Counted from the stretch's first letter, positions 35,302 through 43,117 are shown. The stretch: 64,000 nt of DNA from Spirochaetota bacterium (GCA_016934735.1 JAFGSG010000052.1:1-64000); one strand, 5' to 3'. The notes: a model not told the origin generated them from the sequence alone. Numbers and translations: made by a program.

Positions 35302-35712
35302 ATGGGTAGACTAATTATAAAATTTATTTTTATTACAGCGACAGCTATCCTGTCCACAGCGTTTTTTTTCTCAAAGCCATCAATACATTTTGATAACACC
35401 GAATACGATTTCGGTGAAGTTCCTGAAGACAGCTTACAGACCTGCGAGTTCGTCTTCCATAACAAGGGCAAAGGCACTCTTGTTATTGAAAAAGTTGAGG
35501 GCGGTTGAGGATGTACACCTGTCCTTCTCACTGAGAAGGAAATCCCTGCCGGCGGCAAAGGGAAAATTATGGTAGAATGGCACATTGAACGGATCCCCAA
35601 AAGGGTAAAACAAAAATCCATTCGGGATTCCGAAACCATAACGGTAATATCCAACGACCCGGAAAATAAAATGATCCGGCTCAAGATAAGAGCGACTGTG
35701 ATGAAAAAATAG
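35302..35712 (+). CDS. DUF1573 selenoprotein (in-frame TGA read as Sec69)
   Basis: The frame from ATG 35302 is open to TAG 35710-35712 apart from TGA at 35506-35508. Upstream lie a signal anchor and FDFGEVPEDS-type DUF1573 sequence; downstream, in the same frame, GCTPVLLTEKEIPAGGKGKI and TITVISNDPENK complete the domain. DUF1573 proteins usually have S-C-G-C-T at this point; here it reads G-G-U-G-C-T, so TGA replaces the first Cys. A perfect 8-bp hairpin has its loop 22 bases after the TGA. The mature protein (136 residues) should be exported. A nonsense mutation is the alternative, but a second TGA gene follows. Confidence 0.82.
35522..35540 (+). promoter_or_regulatory. Candidate bacterial SECIS hairpin for DUF1573 gene
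   Basis: TCCTTCTC and GAGAAGGA form a perfect 8-bp stem around ACT; the loop starts 22 bases after the TGA, within the 16-37 base range of bacterial SECIS elements. The minimal loop lacks the usual G at its first two positions, so the fit is good for place and stem, not for loop sequence. Confidence 0.55.
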
Positions 35713-35821
35713 TTTTTATATTTATAAGGATGCTTATCTGGAAATCTGCGCAGGTATGGGTACTGCACAAATTAATTAAAAGGATAAATAAAAATTTTTT
35801 AAAATAATTTAGGAGGTAAAT

Positions 35822-36190
35822 ATGTCGGAGAATAAAGATGATATATTACATGACGAAAAAGATAAGCAGAAGGATCCAGTTGAATCTCAGCATGAAGAGC
35901 ATGGTTGAGCCGGAGGAGGATGAGCCCTCCCCACGCCGCCTGGCGGGTGGCATGTAATCCAATTCCCCGATGACACAGAGGTTCGTCTTGCGGGTCTGGA
36001 CGGTATAATGTTTGAATTGTACCTAGAAGGCAGAATGGCAAATGATGAAACCGTAGAAGAGATCATCAAAAAGCTGGAAGAAAGAAAGAACTATATACCT
36101 TCCTCTGACCATGCACGAAGAGAGTATTCTTATGCTATATTAAAAGAATATAAAAATTATTTAAAAGAAAAAGCCGGTAAAAGTACCTGA
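35822..36190 (+). CDS. Small protein with two in-frame TGA (U29-x4-U34)
   Basis: TAGGAGGT, a near-perfect ribosome site, stands 4 bases before ATG 35822. The frame has TGA at 35906-35908 and 35921-35923 (codons 29 and 34), then stays open to 36190, 122 residues in all. Reading both as Sec gives HG-U-AGGG-U-ALPTPPGGWHVIQF, then an acidic/helical part (LDGIMFELYLEG, EYSYAILKEYKNYLK). The first 28 residues are charged, with His pairs. The coding style continues smoothly past both TGAs. I do not recognise the family. A diselenide or metal-binding site is my inference from U-x4-U. Confidence 0.72.
35931..35950 (+). promoter_or_regulatory. Candidate SECIS hairpin serving both TGAs
   Basis: CCAC-G-CCGC pairs with GCGG-GTGG around CTG, with one bulged G. 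The loop is 17 bases after the second TGA and 31-32 after the first, both inside the known range, so one element could serve both. The GC-rich stem is striking in AT-rich DNA. The loop is not canonical (no G in the first two positions). Confidence 0.5.
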
Positions 36191-36227
36191 AAATACATGA
36201 AAATTTTGCGACAGGCCGGTTTAAACC

Positions 36228-36536
36228 TTATATATCGGTTGAAAAAATATCCGTAATGTCTTTTTCCCGGTAGAGATTTCTTTTCCATGTATTAAAGGTT
36301 GGGATAATATAAGGAAGCAGCCTCATTGAATAATAGGAAGGGAAAAGCGGAAGCCCGGCAATATCACCGAATACTGTCAGCATGAGCAGGTTATTCAGCC
36401 TGTTCTTTTCTTTACTGAATTCCAGTTCCAATTCATAGACGGTCATTCCATAAAAAAACTGGTTCAGGGTTTTACGTATATTTTTAAATTTATTTTGCAG
36501 GAAAAAAAAACCGGATCTATTCAAGAAGGTTTTCAA
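36228..36536 (-). CDS. Conserved-looking small protein of unknown function
   Basis: A 102-residue ORF whose N-terminus overlaps the end of the WG-repeat gene by 20 bases; the true start may be the ATG at 36449 (MTVYELELEFSKEK), giving 73 residues. The middle (NLLMLTVFGDIAGLPLFPSYYSMRLLPYIIP) could be one or two membrane-associated helices, and it ends with LYREKDITDIF. I believe I have seen similar proteins beside Mrp-type genes, but cannot name a family. Last gene of the minus-strand run from 42.4 kb. Confidence 0.6.
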   Translation of the reverse strand: MKTFLNRSGFFFLQNKFKNIRKTLNQFFYGMTVYELELEFSKEKNRLNNLLMLTVFGDIAGLPLFPSYYSMRLLPYIIPTFNTWKRNLYREKDITDIFSTDI

Positions 36537-37005
36537 TCATCTCACCTGATTTATTGATTGTAAATATTTTTCCATCCAAAGACACATTGGCCAGTAAACC
36601 GGAAAAATCGGAAACATCATCATAATGCGGTTTGATCACAAAGAATCCTCTTTTATCAATAAAACCCCATTTCTTTTCCGATCTTTGATTAATAATCATG
36701 ACAGCAGCAAGACTTTCGCAAAAGCTCCGCGCTTCATCAAATTGCGGATGTATTACTGGCCTGCCTCTTTCATTAATAAAACCATATTTTTTATGAACAG
36801 AAACCAACGCAAGCCCTTCTTTAAACGGCAGGGCAGATTCGAATTGCGGCTTTATCCTGTAAGATCCTTTCTCGTCAAGATATCCCCATTTCCCGTTCTG
36901 AGCCTTTTGAGGAGTCAGCGTAATAATGCCGCTGTTATAATTAGCGGCAAGTATATTTAATGTGGAAATAAGATATATAGAAACAAACAGGAAACGTCTT
37001 ATCAT
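36517..37005 (-). CDS. Exported WG-repeat protein
   Basis: A 162-residue protein with a signal peptide (FLFVSIYLISTLNILAA) and three WG repeats: KWGYLDEKGSYRIKPQFESA, KYGFINERGRPVIHPQFDEA and KWGFIDKRGFFVIKPHYDDV. WG-repeat proteins are beta-propeller-like binding proteins of the envelope with no defined activity. Its stop overlaps the next small gene. A 107-base gap separates it from mrp, so membership of the ORP-like operon is uncertain. Confidence 0.85.
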   Translation of the reverse strand: MIRRFLFVSIYLISTLNILAANYNSGIITLTPQKAQNGKWGYLDEKGSYRIKPQFESALPFKEGLALVSVHKKYGFINERGRPVIHPQFDEARSFCESLAAVMIINQRSEKKWGFIDKRGFFVIKPHYDDVSDFSGLLANVSLDGKIFTINKSGEMIENLLE

Positions 37006-37112
37006 CTCTGTCCTCCCGAAAGTAAAAGGAGATAATGCTCCTGACTGTATTTTTTGTCCAGTAAAATTTTGATTACCAGTTCTAAGTCGGCTTTCGGTTT
37101 ATCAAAAATAAT

Positions 37113-37967
37113 TTATTTTTTCTTAGCAGCAATAATTTTCTCCACGATCTGAGAAAAATTCTGCTGAGAGATGCTGCCGGACGATTTTCCTGCAAAAGGT
37201 TTTCCTGAATCTCCGTTCTCAGTTATCTGAGCTTCAAGCGGGATGCTTCCCAGAAACGTAAGACCCATATCATTTGCCATTCGGCTTCCCCCGCCGGTTT
37301 TAAATATATCGGTTGTTTTTCCGCAATGAGGGCAGACAAAGCCGCTCATGTTCTCTACAACGCCAAGTATCGGCAGGTTTAATTTTCTGCAGAAGGTAAC
37401 GGATTTGCGCACATCAGAAAGTGCGACATCCTGAGGGGTAGTAACAATAATTGCGCTCCTCGGATTTTCAATAAGCTGGCATATTGATAAAGGCTCATCA
37501 CCTGTTCCTGGAGGCGAGTCAACCACTAAATAATCGAGATTACCCCATTCTACATCCTTCAGAAACTGTTTTATTATGCTGTACTTTAAAGGCCCGCGCC
37601 AAATAACTGCGTCATCGCTGTTATTAAGCATAAATCCTATCGACATTACTTTTAAGTATTCGCTGTAACTCACCGGCATTATTCTTTCTTCATTCCCCTG
37701 CAGGGTTCTATTCTCGATACCGAGCAGCTTCGGTACACTCGGGCCGTGGATGTCAATATCGAGAAGCCCTGTTTTATATTTTTTCTCTGCCAGAGAAACA
37801 GCGAGGTTAACTGCAACCGTACTCTTGCCTACACCGCCTTTGCCGGAAAGCACTATTAATTTATTCTCGATCTTAGCCATATTGCTGCGAAGCGCTTCGT
37901 TTTCTTCAGCTTCTTTATTCTGCGCTTCCGCATCGGATGATGCTTTCATATTATTTTTTTCAGACAT
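37113..37967 (-). CDS. Mrp/NBP35-type Fe-S carrier ATPase
   Basis: A 284-residue P-loop ATPase. Start at 37967 (MSEKNNMK) is set by GGAG 7 bases upstream. Marks are the deviant Walker A GKGGVGKSTVAVNLA, DIDIHGPSVPKLLG, DSPPGTGDEP and the cluster-bridging pair CPHCGK (C-x2-C, about residue 220). It transfers [4Fe-4S] clusters to target proteins. In the Desulfovibrio ORP operon a Mrp-type ATPase also accompanies ORP and two Fe-S MinD ATPases. Confidence 0.93.
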   Translation of the reverse strand: MSEKNNMKASSDAEAQNKEAEENEALRSNMAKIENKLIVLSGKGGVGKSTVAVNLAVSLAEKKYKTGLLDIDIHGPSVPKLLGIENRTLQGNEERIMPVSYSEYLKVMSIGFMLNNSDDAVIWRGPLKYSIIKQFLKDVEWGNLDYLVVDSPPGTGDEPLSICQLIENPRSAIIVTTPQDVALSDVRKSVTFCRKLNLPILGVVENMSGFVCPHCGKTTDIFKTGGGSRMANDMGLTFLGSIPLEAQITENGDSGKPFAGKSSGSISQQNFSQIVEKIIAAKKK

Positions 37968-37995
37968 AATATACTCCAATTATAATTTAAATTTA

Positions 37996-38376
37996 TTATA
38001 AATTTTTATTTTTATCCCAATAATTCATGATGGCATTTTTAAGCCCTGTGGCTCCGAGATTCGAACAATGCTGTTTGTGATCCGGCAATCCGTCAAGCGC
38101 ATTTATAATGTCCTCATCACTTATCATCACTGCGTCTTCAATGTTTTGCCCAATCGCGAGTTCCGTCATTACGCTTGCACAGGCGATAGATGCGGGACAT
38201 CCATGTATAAGGTATTTCACATCAGCTATATTATCACTATCTATTTTAATATATACACGTAAAAAATCGCCGCAGTTAGAGTCCCCGGCCTCTCCAATAC
38301 CGTCAGCCTCTTCAATTGTTCCAGCGTTTCTCGGTTTTTTAAAATGTTCATATACTTTGTCGCTGTATTCATTCAT
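37996..38376 (-). CDS. NifU/IscU-like iron-sulfur scaffold
   Basis: A 126-residue IscU-type scaffold: YSDKVYEHFKKPRNAGTIEEADGIGEAGDSNCGDFLRV carries the first ligand Cys, HGCPASIACASVM the second and DHKQHCSNLG the third. It assembles [2Fe-2S]/[4Fe-4S] clusters for transfer. It lies 28 bases upstream of the Mrp-type gene, which would be the natural acceptor carrier. An upstream AAAAAGATG is a weak ribosome site. Confidence 0.93.
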   Translation of the reverse strand: MNEYSDKVYEHFKKPRNAGTIEEADGIGEAGDSNCGDFLRVYIKIDSDNIADVKYLIHGCPASIACASVMTELAIGQNIEDAVMISDEDIINALDGLPDHKQHCSNLGATGLKNAIMNYWDKNKNL

Positions 38377-38434
38377 CTTTTTCTATTTCCTCATGCACCT
38401 TTATTATTATGATGAATTTTCTCCTGTAACATAA

Positions 38435-39277
38435 TCAAAATTCAAAAACCGACCCCGCAGAAGCAAGGCGGAATTTTTCTTTAAATTCCTTTGCGAATAA
38501 GCATTCGATGTTAAACCCGGTACAATGTGAAGGAGCAATTATTTTTACTTTGTACTGTTTTACAGATTCAAATGCTTTTGCAACATATTCCTTCGGCGCT
38601 GTTCCAAGATGAGTGCCTCCGATTACCGCAAAAAATTCCTTGTATCCGGTATGGGATGAAATATCATCCAGAATCTCGATTATGCCAGCATGAGCGCACC
38701 CGAGAAGCACTACAGGACCGGAATCCGTCTCCAGTAAAAGCGAAAGATCATCCAAAAAAGGATCGTCCATTATGGTGTCATTAATCTTCTGTTTAAGGCG
38801 CGCATCCCAGCATTTCCAGCCTGAAGGACGCTTTATTTCAGAAATAGCTGAAAGATTTTTTGTTACAGGGAAATAACCATTAATTAAATTAAATTCAGCT
38901 CCCGCTTTTTCGTAATCCATACGTTCTTTCGGCAATCCGATATATCTCTCAATTAATGTACCGCTTTCCGTATGATGAGCGTATTTGCCGTTGAATATGG
39001 CCGGATGTGCGAATACCAGTATATTACTGCCGTGGTCTTCCAGTACTGAGAATAGTCCGCCGGTATGATCATAATGGCCATGGCTCAGAATAATGCGCTG
39101 TATCGCCCTTACATCTTTTCCCATCACAGTCATATTATTTATGATTCCGAGCCCCTGGCCTGTATCGAACAACGTAACATCTTCATTCTCAATAAAAAAC
39201 GAAAGTCCGTGCTCCGCAATAAGCCTGAAAGGGGCATATACACTGTTTTCGCATAGAACCGTAATTCTTGTCTTCAT
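38435..39277 (-). CDS. MBL-fold metallo-hydrolase
   Basis: The 280-residue protein has the metallo-beta-lactamase metal motif SHGHYDHTGG (H-x-H-x-D-H), further ligands in HPAIF, GCAHAG and the C-terminal APSHCTG. It is of the MJ0936/TM0894-like dihydropterin-synthase-related group that often stands in ORP-type operons. Substrate not known. It follows the NifX-like gene by 5 bases. Confidence 0.88.
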   Translation of the reverse strand: MKTRITVLCENSVYAPFRLIAEHGLSFFIENEDVTLFDTGQGLGIINNMTVMGKDVRAIQRIILSHGHYDHTGGLFSVLEDHGSNILVFAHPAIFNGKYAHHTESGTLIERYIGLPKERMDYEKAGAEFNLINGYFPVTKNLSAISEIKRPSGWKCWDARLKQKINDTIMDDPFLDDLSLLLETDSGPVVLLGCAHAGIIEILDDISSHTGYKEFFAVIGGTHLGTAPKEYVAKAFESVKQYKVKIIAPSHCTGFNIECLFAKEFKEKFRLASAGSVFEF

Positions 39278-39282
39278 GTCTC

Positions 39283-39708
39283 TTACTGCTGCTTAATAAT
39301 ATCAGATCTGCAGCCTCTCTGACGTTTCTTCCGGCCGCATCCGCCGGGACCACCATTACGTAACGATTTAAGCCCGCCTTTAAGATACTGGTCAATAACA
39401 TTATCTGCCGGGCCGCTTATCCATGAAATGAGACGCAGACCTTTTTCACGAATAAGCTCGGATACAAAACTGCTTACAGCACCGCCGATAATTACAGATA
39501 CGCCTATTTCCTTAAGCTTATCTATCCTCTGCGTTTCGTCTTCAGGATGTATATCAGCTATGATTTTCTGCTTGATCTCGCCTTCCAGAATCTCGTACAC
39601 CGCGAATTTTTTCGCAACATCGAGCAAAGGAGAGACCCGCTCCTGATATACCGGTACTGCTACCATTTCATGTTTCATACTGATTAAATTCTCTTTATTT
39701 TTTGCCAT
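39283..39708 (-). CDS. NifX/ORP-family protein with Gly/Cys-rich tail
   Basis: A 141-residue member of the dinitrogenase iron-molybdenum cofactor family (VAVPVYQERVSPLLDVAKKF, IGVSVIIGGAVSSFV, NVIDQYLKGGLKSL). The tail NGGPGGCGRKKRQRGC adds two cysteines. Such proteins bind Mo-containing or Fe-S clusters (ORP holds a S2MoS2CuS2MoS2 cluster). AAGAGAA suggests the true start may be 39678 (MKHEMVAVP). No nif gene is near, so nitrogen fixation is unlikely. Confidence 0.88.
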   Translation of the reverse strand: MAKNKENLISMKHEMVAVPVYQERVSPLLDVAKKFAVYEILEGEIKQKIIADIHPEDETQRIDKLKEIGVSVIIGGAVSSFVSELIREKGLRLISWISGPADNVIDQYLKGGLKSLRNGGPGGCGRKKRQRGCRSDIIKQQ

Positions 39709-39836
39709 AAGGGCATATCCTGCTTAAAGCCTATTCCGGCAGAAATTATCCCGTATATAAAATATTTTTTTATACTGCCGGATCGATTTCCAAATCCGGC
39801 TGAAAGTGACGTTAATTATTAATCTTATTGACCGTT

Positions 39837-40172
39837 TTAATGGTCGCATGTATTGCCGCCGGTCTGCAATGTGCCTTTCAGATATTGTTCTACAATTTCT
39901 TTAGCAGATCCTCCCGCTGCCCCGGTTATTACTTTAATCCCATTCTCGGTAAAAAGCTGCTGAGCACGGCTTCCCATGCCACCAGCAATGACGCAATTAA
40001 CGCCTTTTTCGGACAGCCACCTGGGCAAAAGCCCTGGTTCATGAGCCGGCGGTATTACACTGCTTTCATTCACTAATTTTCCATCAGAGTCCGTATCAAT
40101 AAGCGCAAAAGTCTCACAATGGCCGAAATGAGCGCAAAGAACTCCATTATAAGTTGGTACTGCAAATTTCAT
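39837..40172 (-). CDS. NifX/ORP-family protein
   Basis: A 111-residue single-domain NifX/ORP protein: MKFAVPTYNGVLCAHFGHCETFALID at the start, VNCVIAGGMGSRAQQLF in the middle and IVEQYLKGTLQTGG at the end. This is the closest of the three to ORP-type proteins (H-F-G-H motif). It is cytoplasmic and lies between the second ATPase gene and the tailed NifX gene. AGGAT precedes the ATG. Confidence 0.92.
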   Translation of the reverse strand: MKFAVPTYNGVLCAHFGHCETFALIDTDSDGKLVNESSVIPPAHEPGLLPRWLSEKGVNCVIAGGMGSRAQQLFTENGIKVITGAAGGSAKEIVEQYLKGTLQTGGNTCDH

Positions 40173-40226
40173 TTAATCCTCCAGATTTTTCTTTTTTTTA
40201 TATTATTTAAAATACTTTTAAAAGAC

Positions 40227-41111
40227 TTACATATCCCCTATAATCAATTCTATTCTCTTAAAAATGTCTTTTATTGCTATACTTGCTCCGCATTCGCTTT
40301 TGTAGTCGACAATTGATTTACCAGCTCTCTGTGCTTCGGTAACTGCAGAATCAAAAGGAATTTCACCAATAAAATCAAGATTATTCAGACTGCAATAATC
40401 TTTTATTTTATTCAACAGCCCGGGATTGATATCGAATTTATTTACTACAACGGCAGTTTTAATTTTAAAATGATTCGCCAGACCGACAATGCGTTCAAGG
40501 TCATGGACGCCTGCTGGTGTAGGTTCAGTTATAACTATCACGAGCTTTGTTCCTGTTACCGATGAGATAACAGGACATCCTATTCCCGGAGGGCCGTCTA
40601 TTATAACAAGGCCTATATCCGCTGATTTTGCTTCAATCCTGGCTTCGTTTCGTACTGCAGAGACAAGTTTGCCGGAATTATCCTCCCCGGGATGCATCTC
40701 CGCATAGACAAAACGTTCGTTGTTTCCGGTGTCCGTTACATACCATGTACCGGCTGTGCCTTCAGTAATATTTACTGCACAGTGCGGGCATAGAGCAAAA
40801 CAGGCACCGCATCCCTCGCACATAAAAGGGTCAATAACAAAATCCGGGGATATCGCTTCAAAGCGGCATGCATCTAGGCATATACCGCATTTGGTACAGA
40901 GTTCAGGATCAATATCCGCTTTTTTACCTCCGGCAAAATCGCTTTGACGGACTACCTTTTCCGGATTAAGAATCAAATGCAGATTTGCCGCATCCACATC
41001 GCAATCAACCATAACTTTGCCTGTAAAAAGCGAAGCAAGCGCTGCAGTCAAAGAAGTTTTGCCTGTGCCTCCTTTGCCGCTGACAATGACTATTTCATTT
41101 ATCTTTTTCAT
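40227..41111 (-). CDS. Ferredoxin-MinD family P-loop ATPase (1)
   Basis: The 294-residue protein is a MinD/ParA-type ATPase (SGKGGTGKTSLTAALA, DCDVDAANLHL, DGPPGIGCPVISS) with a two-cluster ferredoxin inserted after the first third (CTKCGICLDACRFEAI and CEGCGACFALCPHCAV). This is the architecture of Desulfovibrio DVU2103/DVU2104 in the ORP complex. It probably couples ATP hydrolysis to metal-cluster insertion. It starts 11 bases after the companion ATPase. Confidence 0.95.
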   Translation of the reverse strand: MKKINEIVIVSGKGGTGKTSLTAALASLFTGKVMVDCDVDAANLHLILNPEKVVRQSDFAGGKKADIDPELCTKCGICLDACRFEAISPDFVIDPFMCEGCGACFALCPHCAVNITEGTAGTWYVTDTGNNERFVYAEMHPGEDNSGKLVSAVRNEARIEAKSADIGLVIIDGPPGIGCPVISSVTGTKLVIVITEPTPAGVHDLERIVGLANHFKIKTAVVVNKFDINPGLLNKIKDYCSLNNLDFIGEIPFDSAVTEAQRAGKSIVDYKSECGASIAIKDIFKRIELIIGDM

Positions 41112-41121
41112 ATTTAATATT

Positions 41122-41976
41122 TTACAAACTTTTCCCTGTTAATTTCATTATATTATCAGCCAGTATTTTAAAATGATCTCTATATCCGGGAAGCGAAATT
41201 AATAACAACTCCCCCCTGGAATATGCTTCTGCTATGTCTCTGTCCTCAGGTACACTCATAAGAACAGGAATGTCTTCTTGATCAAGATATTCTTTTAAAG
41301 GCGGATATTCCCCATCCCTGTTAATAACCACACCGAAGAGTTTGCTCATATTAATAGCCACTGACATTGCGATTTTTAAATCGTGAAGGCCGAACGGGGT
41401 TGGTTCAGTTACAAACACAACAAAATCAGCATCCGTAATTGTCTTTACTACAGGACATGAAGTGCCAGGCGGTGCATCAATGATCCTTATATAATCTTCT
41501 TTAAAATTTTTCTTCACCGCTGTTATAACCGGCACAGCCATGGGCTCCCCCACATTGAGTACTCCCTGAACAAAGCTTATACCGTTTACAGTACTACCCT
41601 CTTCAATAAAACCGATTTCGCGTTGCTCTTCACTAATGGCTTTTTCCGGGCATATCCTGACACATAATGCGCATCCATGGCACAATTCCTGGAAGACCAA
41701 AACTTTATCTTTTATAGTTACTATAGCATTAAATCTGCACTCTGCGCTGCATCTTCCGCAAAAATTACACTTATCCAGATCGACAGAAGGAACCATAACC
41801 TTGACTGCCGTTTTATTGTCATAATCCGGCTTTAGGAAAAGATGCCCGTTAGGCTCTTCCACATCGCAGTCAAGATACTGCACTTTCTTTCCGGATTCGG
41901 CAAGATAATATGCTAAGTTGACCGCGATGGTCGTCTTCCCTGTGCCTCCTTTACCGCTCGCAAATACTATTTTCAT
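41122..41976 (-). CDS. Ferredoxin-MinD family P-loop ATPase (2)
   Basis: A 284-residue paralogue of the next protein: ASGKGGTGKTTIAVNLA, LDCDVEEPNGHLFL, IDAPPGTSCPVVK, and an inserted double [4Fe-4S] module (CNFCGRCSAECRFNAI and CHGCALCVRICPEKAI). Both are needed in ORP-like operons and likely form a heterodimer. It lies 60 bases after the first NifX-like gene of the operon. Confidence 0.95.
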   Translation of the reverse strand: MKIVFASGKGGTGKTTIAVNLAYYLAESGKKVQYLDCDVEEPNGHLFLKPDYDNKTAVKVMVPSVDLDKCNFCGRCSAECRFNAIVTIKDKVLVFQELCHGCALCVRICPEKAISEEQREIGFIEEGSTVNGISFVQGVLNVGEPMAVPVITAVKKNFKEDYIRIIDAPPGTSCPVVKTITDADFVVFVTEPTPFGLHDLKIAMSVAINMSKLFGVVINRDGEYPPLKEYLDQEDIPVLMSVPEDRDIAEAYSRGELLLISLPGYRDHFKILADNIMKLTGKSL

Positions 41977-42036
41977 GGATTTTCTTATCTTTTGTTTTAA
42001 TTTTTTTACAGACAGATTATATATAATATTATCGCT

Positions 42037-42393
42037 TTACCAGTGCCCTTCTACATCAGACCCTGTTAATTTTATAAGCTTTCCGTTCCTGTAAGCCTCA
42101 ATCGCTTCCTTTACGGTAATGTTTGATGCAGCAAATGCCTCGATGCCGGCGGCATTGAGTACACGGAAAGCGTTGGGTCCTAAATGCCCTGATATCACCA
42201 CTTTCACGCCAGCATCAATTATATTCTGCGCAGTTTGAATGCCTGCTCCCTGTGAGGCGCTCATATTCAATTTGTTGTCAATAACATTGATGTTTTGTTT
42301 TTCAGAATCATATAAAATTATTTTCTTCGCTCGGCCGAATCTTTCGTCCAGTCCACCTTCTATTGTCCCATCTATGCTTGTTATTGCTATCAT
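42037..42393 (-). CDS. NifX/ORP-family protein, first gene of operon
   Basis: A 118-residue NifX/ORP domain (GGLDERFGRAKKIILYD, VKVVISGHLGPNAFRVL, ITVKEAIEAYRNGKL). It has no cysteine, so it would bind a cluster with other ligands or act as an accessory. AAAGGGAGA before the ATG is strong. It is the promoter-proximal gene of the minus-strand ORP-like run 37.1-42.4 kb. Confidence 0.92.
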   Translation of the reverse strand: MIAITSIDGTIEGGLDERFGRAKKIILYDSEKQNINVIDNKLNMSASQGAGIQTAQNIIDAGVKVVISGHLGPNAFRVLNAAGIEAFAASNITVKEAIEAYRNGKLIKLTGSDVEGHW

Positions 42394-42733
42394 TATCTTG
42401 TCTCCCTTTAAATTCCAGATTATTAAGTTGTAATAACATTAGATGCACGATGTGTGCCAAAAACAATTTTATCTTAAAAATTCAAAAAATTTTAAGCATT
42501 ATCGAAGATAATTAAAAAATTTTCAATTTTTGCTGGAATTTAACGGCAATAAAAAAAATCGACTTGCGGATTATTATGAATTTGAAGAAAAATAAATAAT
42601 TGAATAAGCATTAAATACTGCAAAATGCAATATAAATTATAACTTTGTATTGCAAAATGCAATAACATATTAAACTATTTTAACAATGAATCTATTGAAA
42701 GATAACCATTATGAGCTAAAAAATATTCGGGTA
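42394..42733. other. Promoter region of ORP-like operon
   Basis: 340 AT-rich bases between the Fur-family gene end and the first ORP-like gene, both on minus. The region carries the two inverted-repeat boxes listed separately and no credible gene. Confidence 0.6.
42616..42664. promoter_or_regulatory. Twin TATTGCA-AAA-TGCAATA operator boxes
   Basis: Two 17-bp boxes, TACTGCAAAATGCAATA (42616-42632) and TATTGCAAAATGCAATA (42648-42664), are the same except for one base. The second is a perfect 7-3-7 palindrome. Centres are 32 bp apart, about three helical turns, so two dimers would sit on one DNA face. They lie ~220 bases upstream of the ORP-like operon. The Fur-family protein next door is the obvious candidate binder, but this is inference. 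Confidence 0.7.
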
Positions 42734-43117
42734 CTACTTTTTTCTGCTGCAGTTTTTACATATTCCCAGGAAAAAAAGTATATGCCTTGTAACATTAAAA
42801 TGGAAATTAGCATTAATATCCTTTTCAATTTTATTCAGGCCGCAATAAGGGACAGCGAAAAAACTATGGCATTCTTCGCAATGTAAATAATGCACATGTT
42901 TTTTCCCGGTATGATAATACCGCATCTGTCCGCAATGGCAGGGGAAAGAGATGGATTTTATTTTTCCGGATGATTCCAAATATTCCAGAGCCCTGTATAC
43001 GGTTGATAGATCGAAATTATTATTTTCTGAATGTATTTCTTTAACACTTAGCGGGACACCTCTGTCATCGAGCAAATTAATTATTCCTTCCCTGAATTCC
43101 GATAACCTGGGTCTCAT
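42734..43117 (-). CDS. Fur-family metalloregulator (Zur-like)
   Basis: A 127-residue Fur-type repressor: SVKEIHSENNNFDLSTVYRALEYLESSGKI is the winged helix, HYLHCEECHSFFAVPYCG the dimer/metal region, and HCEEC plus ICKNC form the structural Zn site. It is divergent from a zinc-type ABC transporter, which makes Zur the best guess, but Fur, Mur or Nur cannot be excluded. The last base of the coding region is ~70 bases from the twin boxes before the ORP-like operon. Confidence 0.9.
   Translation of the reverse strand: MRPRLSEFREGIINLLDDRGVPLSVKEIHSENNNFDLSTVYRALEYLESSGKIKSISFPCHCGQMRYYHTGKKHVHYLHCEECHSFFAVPYCGLNKIEKDINANFHFNVTRHILFFLGICKNCSRKK

Noticed and set aside
35302-36190. Reading the two TGA genes as short separate ORFs or pseudogenes.
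   Set aside because: Frame and protein-like sequence continue past each TGA, no other damage is seen, the first TGA matches a conserved Cys, and hairpins lie at SECIS distance in both.
39283-42393. A nitrogen-fixation (nif) region, because of NifX-like proteins.
   Set aside because: No nitrogenase or nifENB gene is present; the ferredoxin-MinD pair and Mrp fit the ORP-type operon better.
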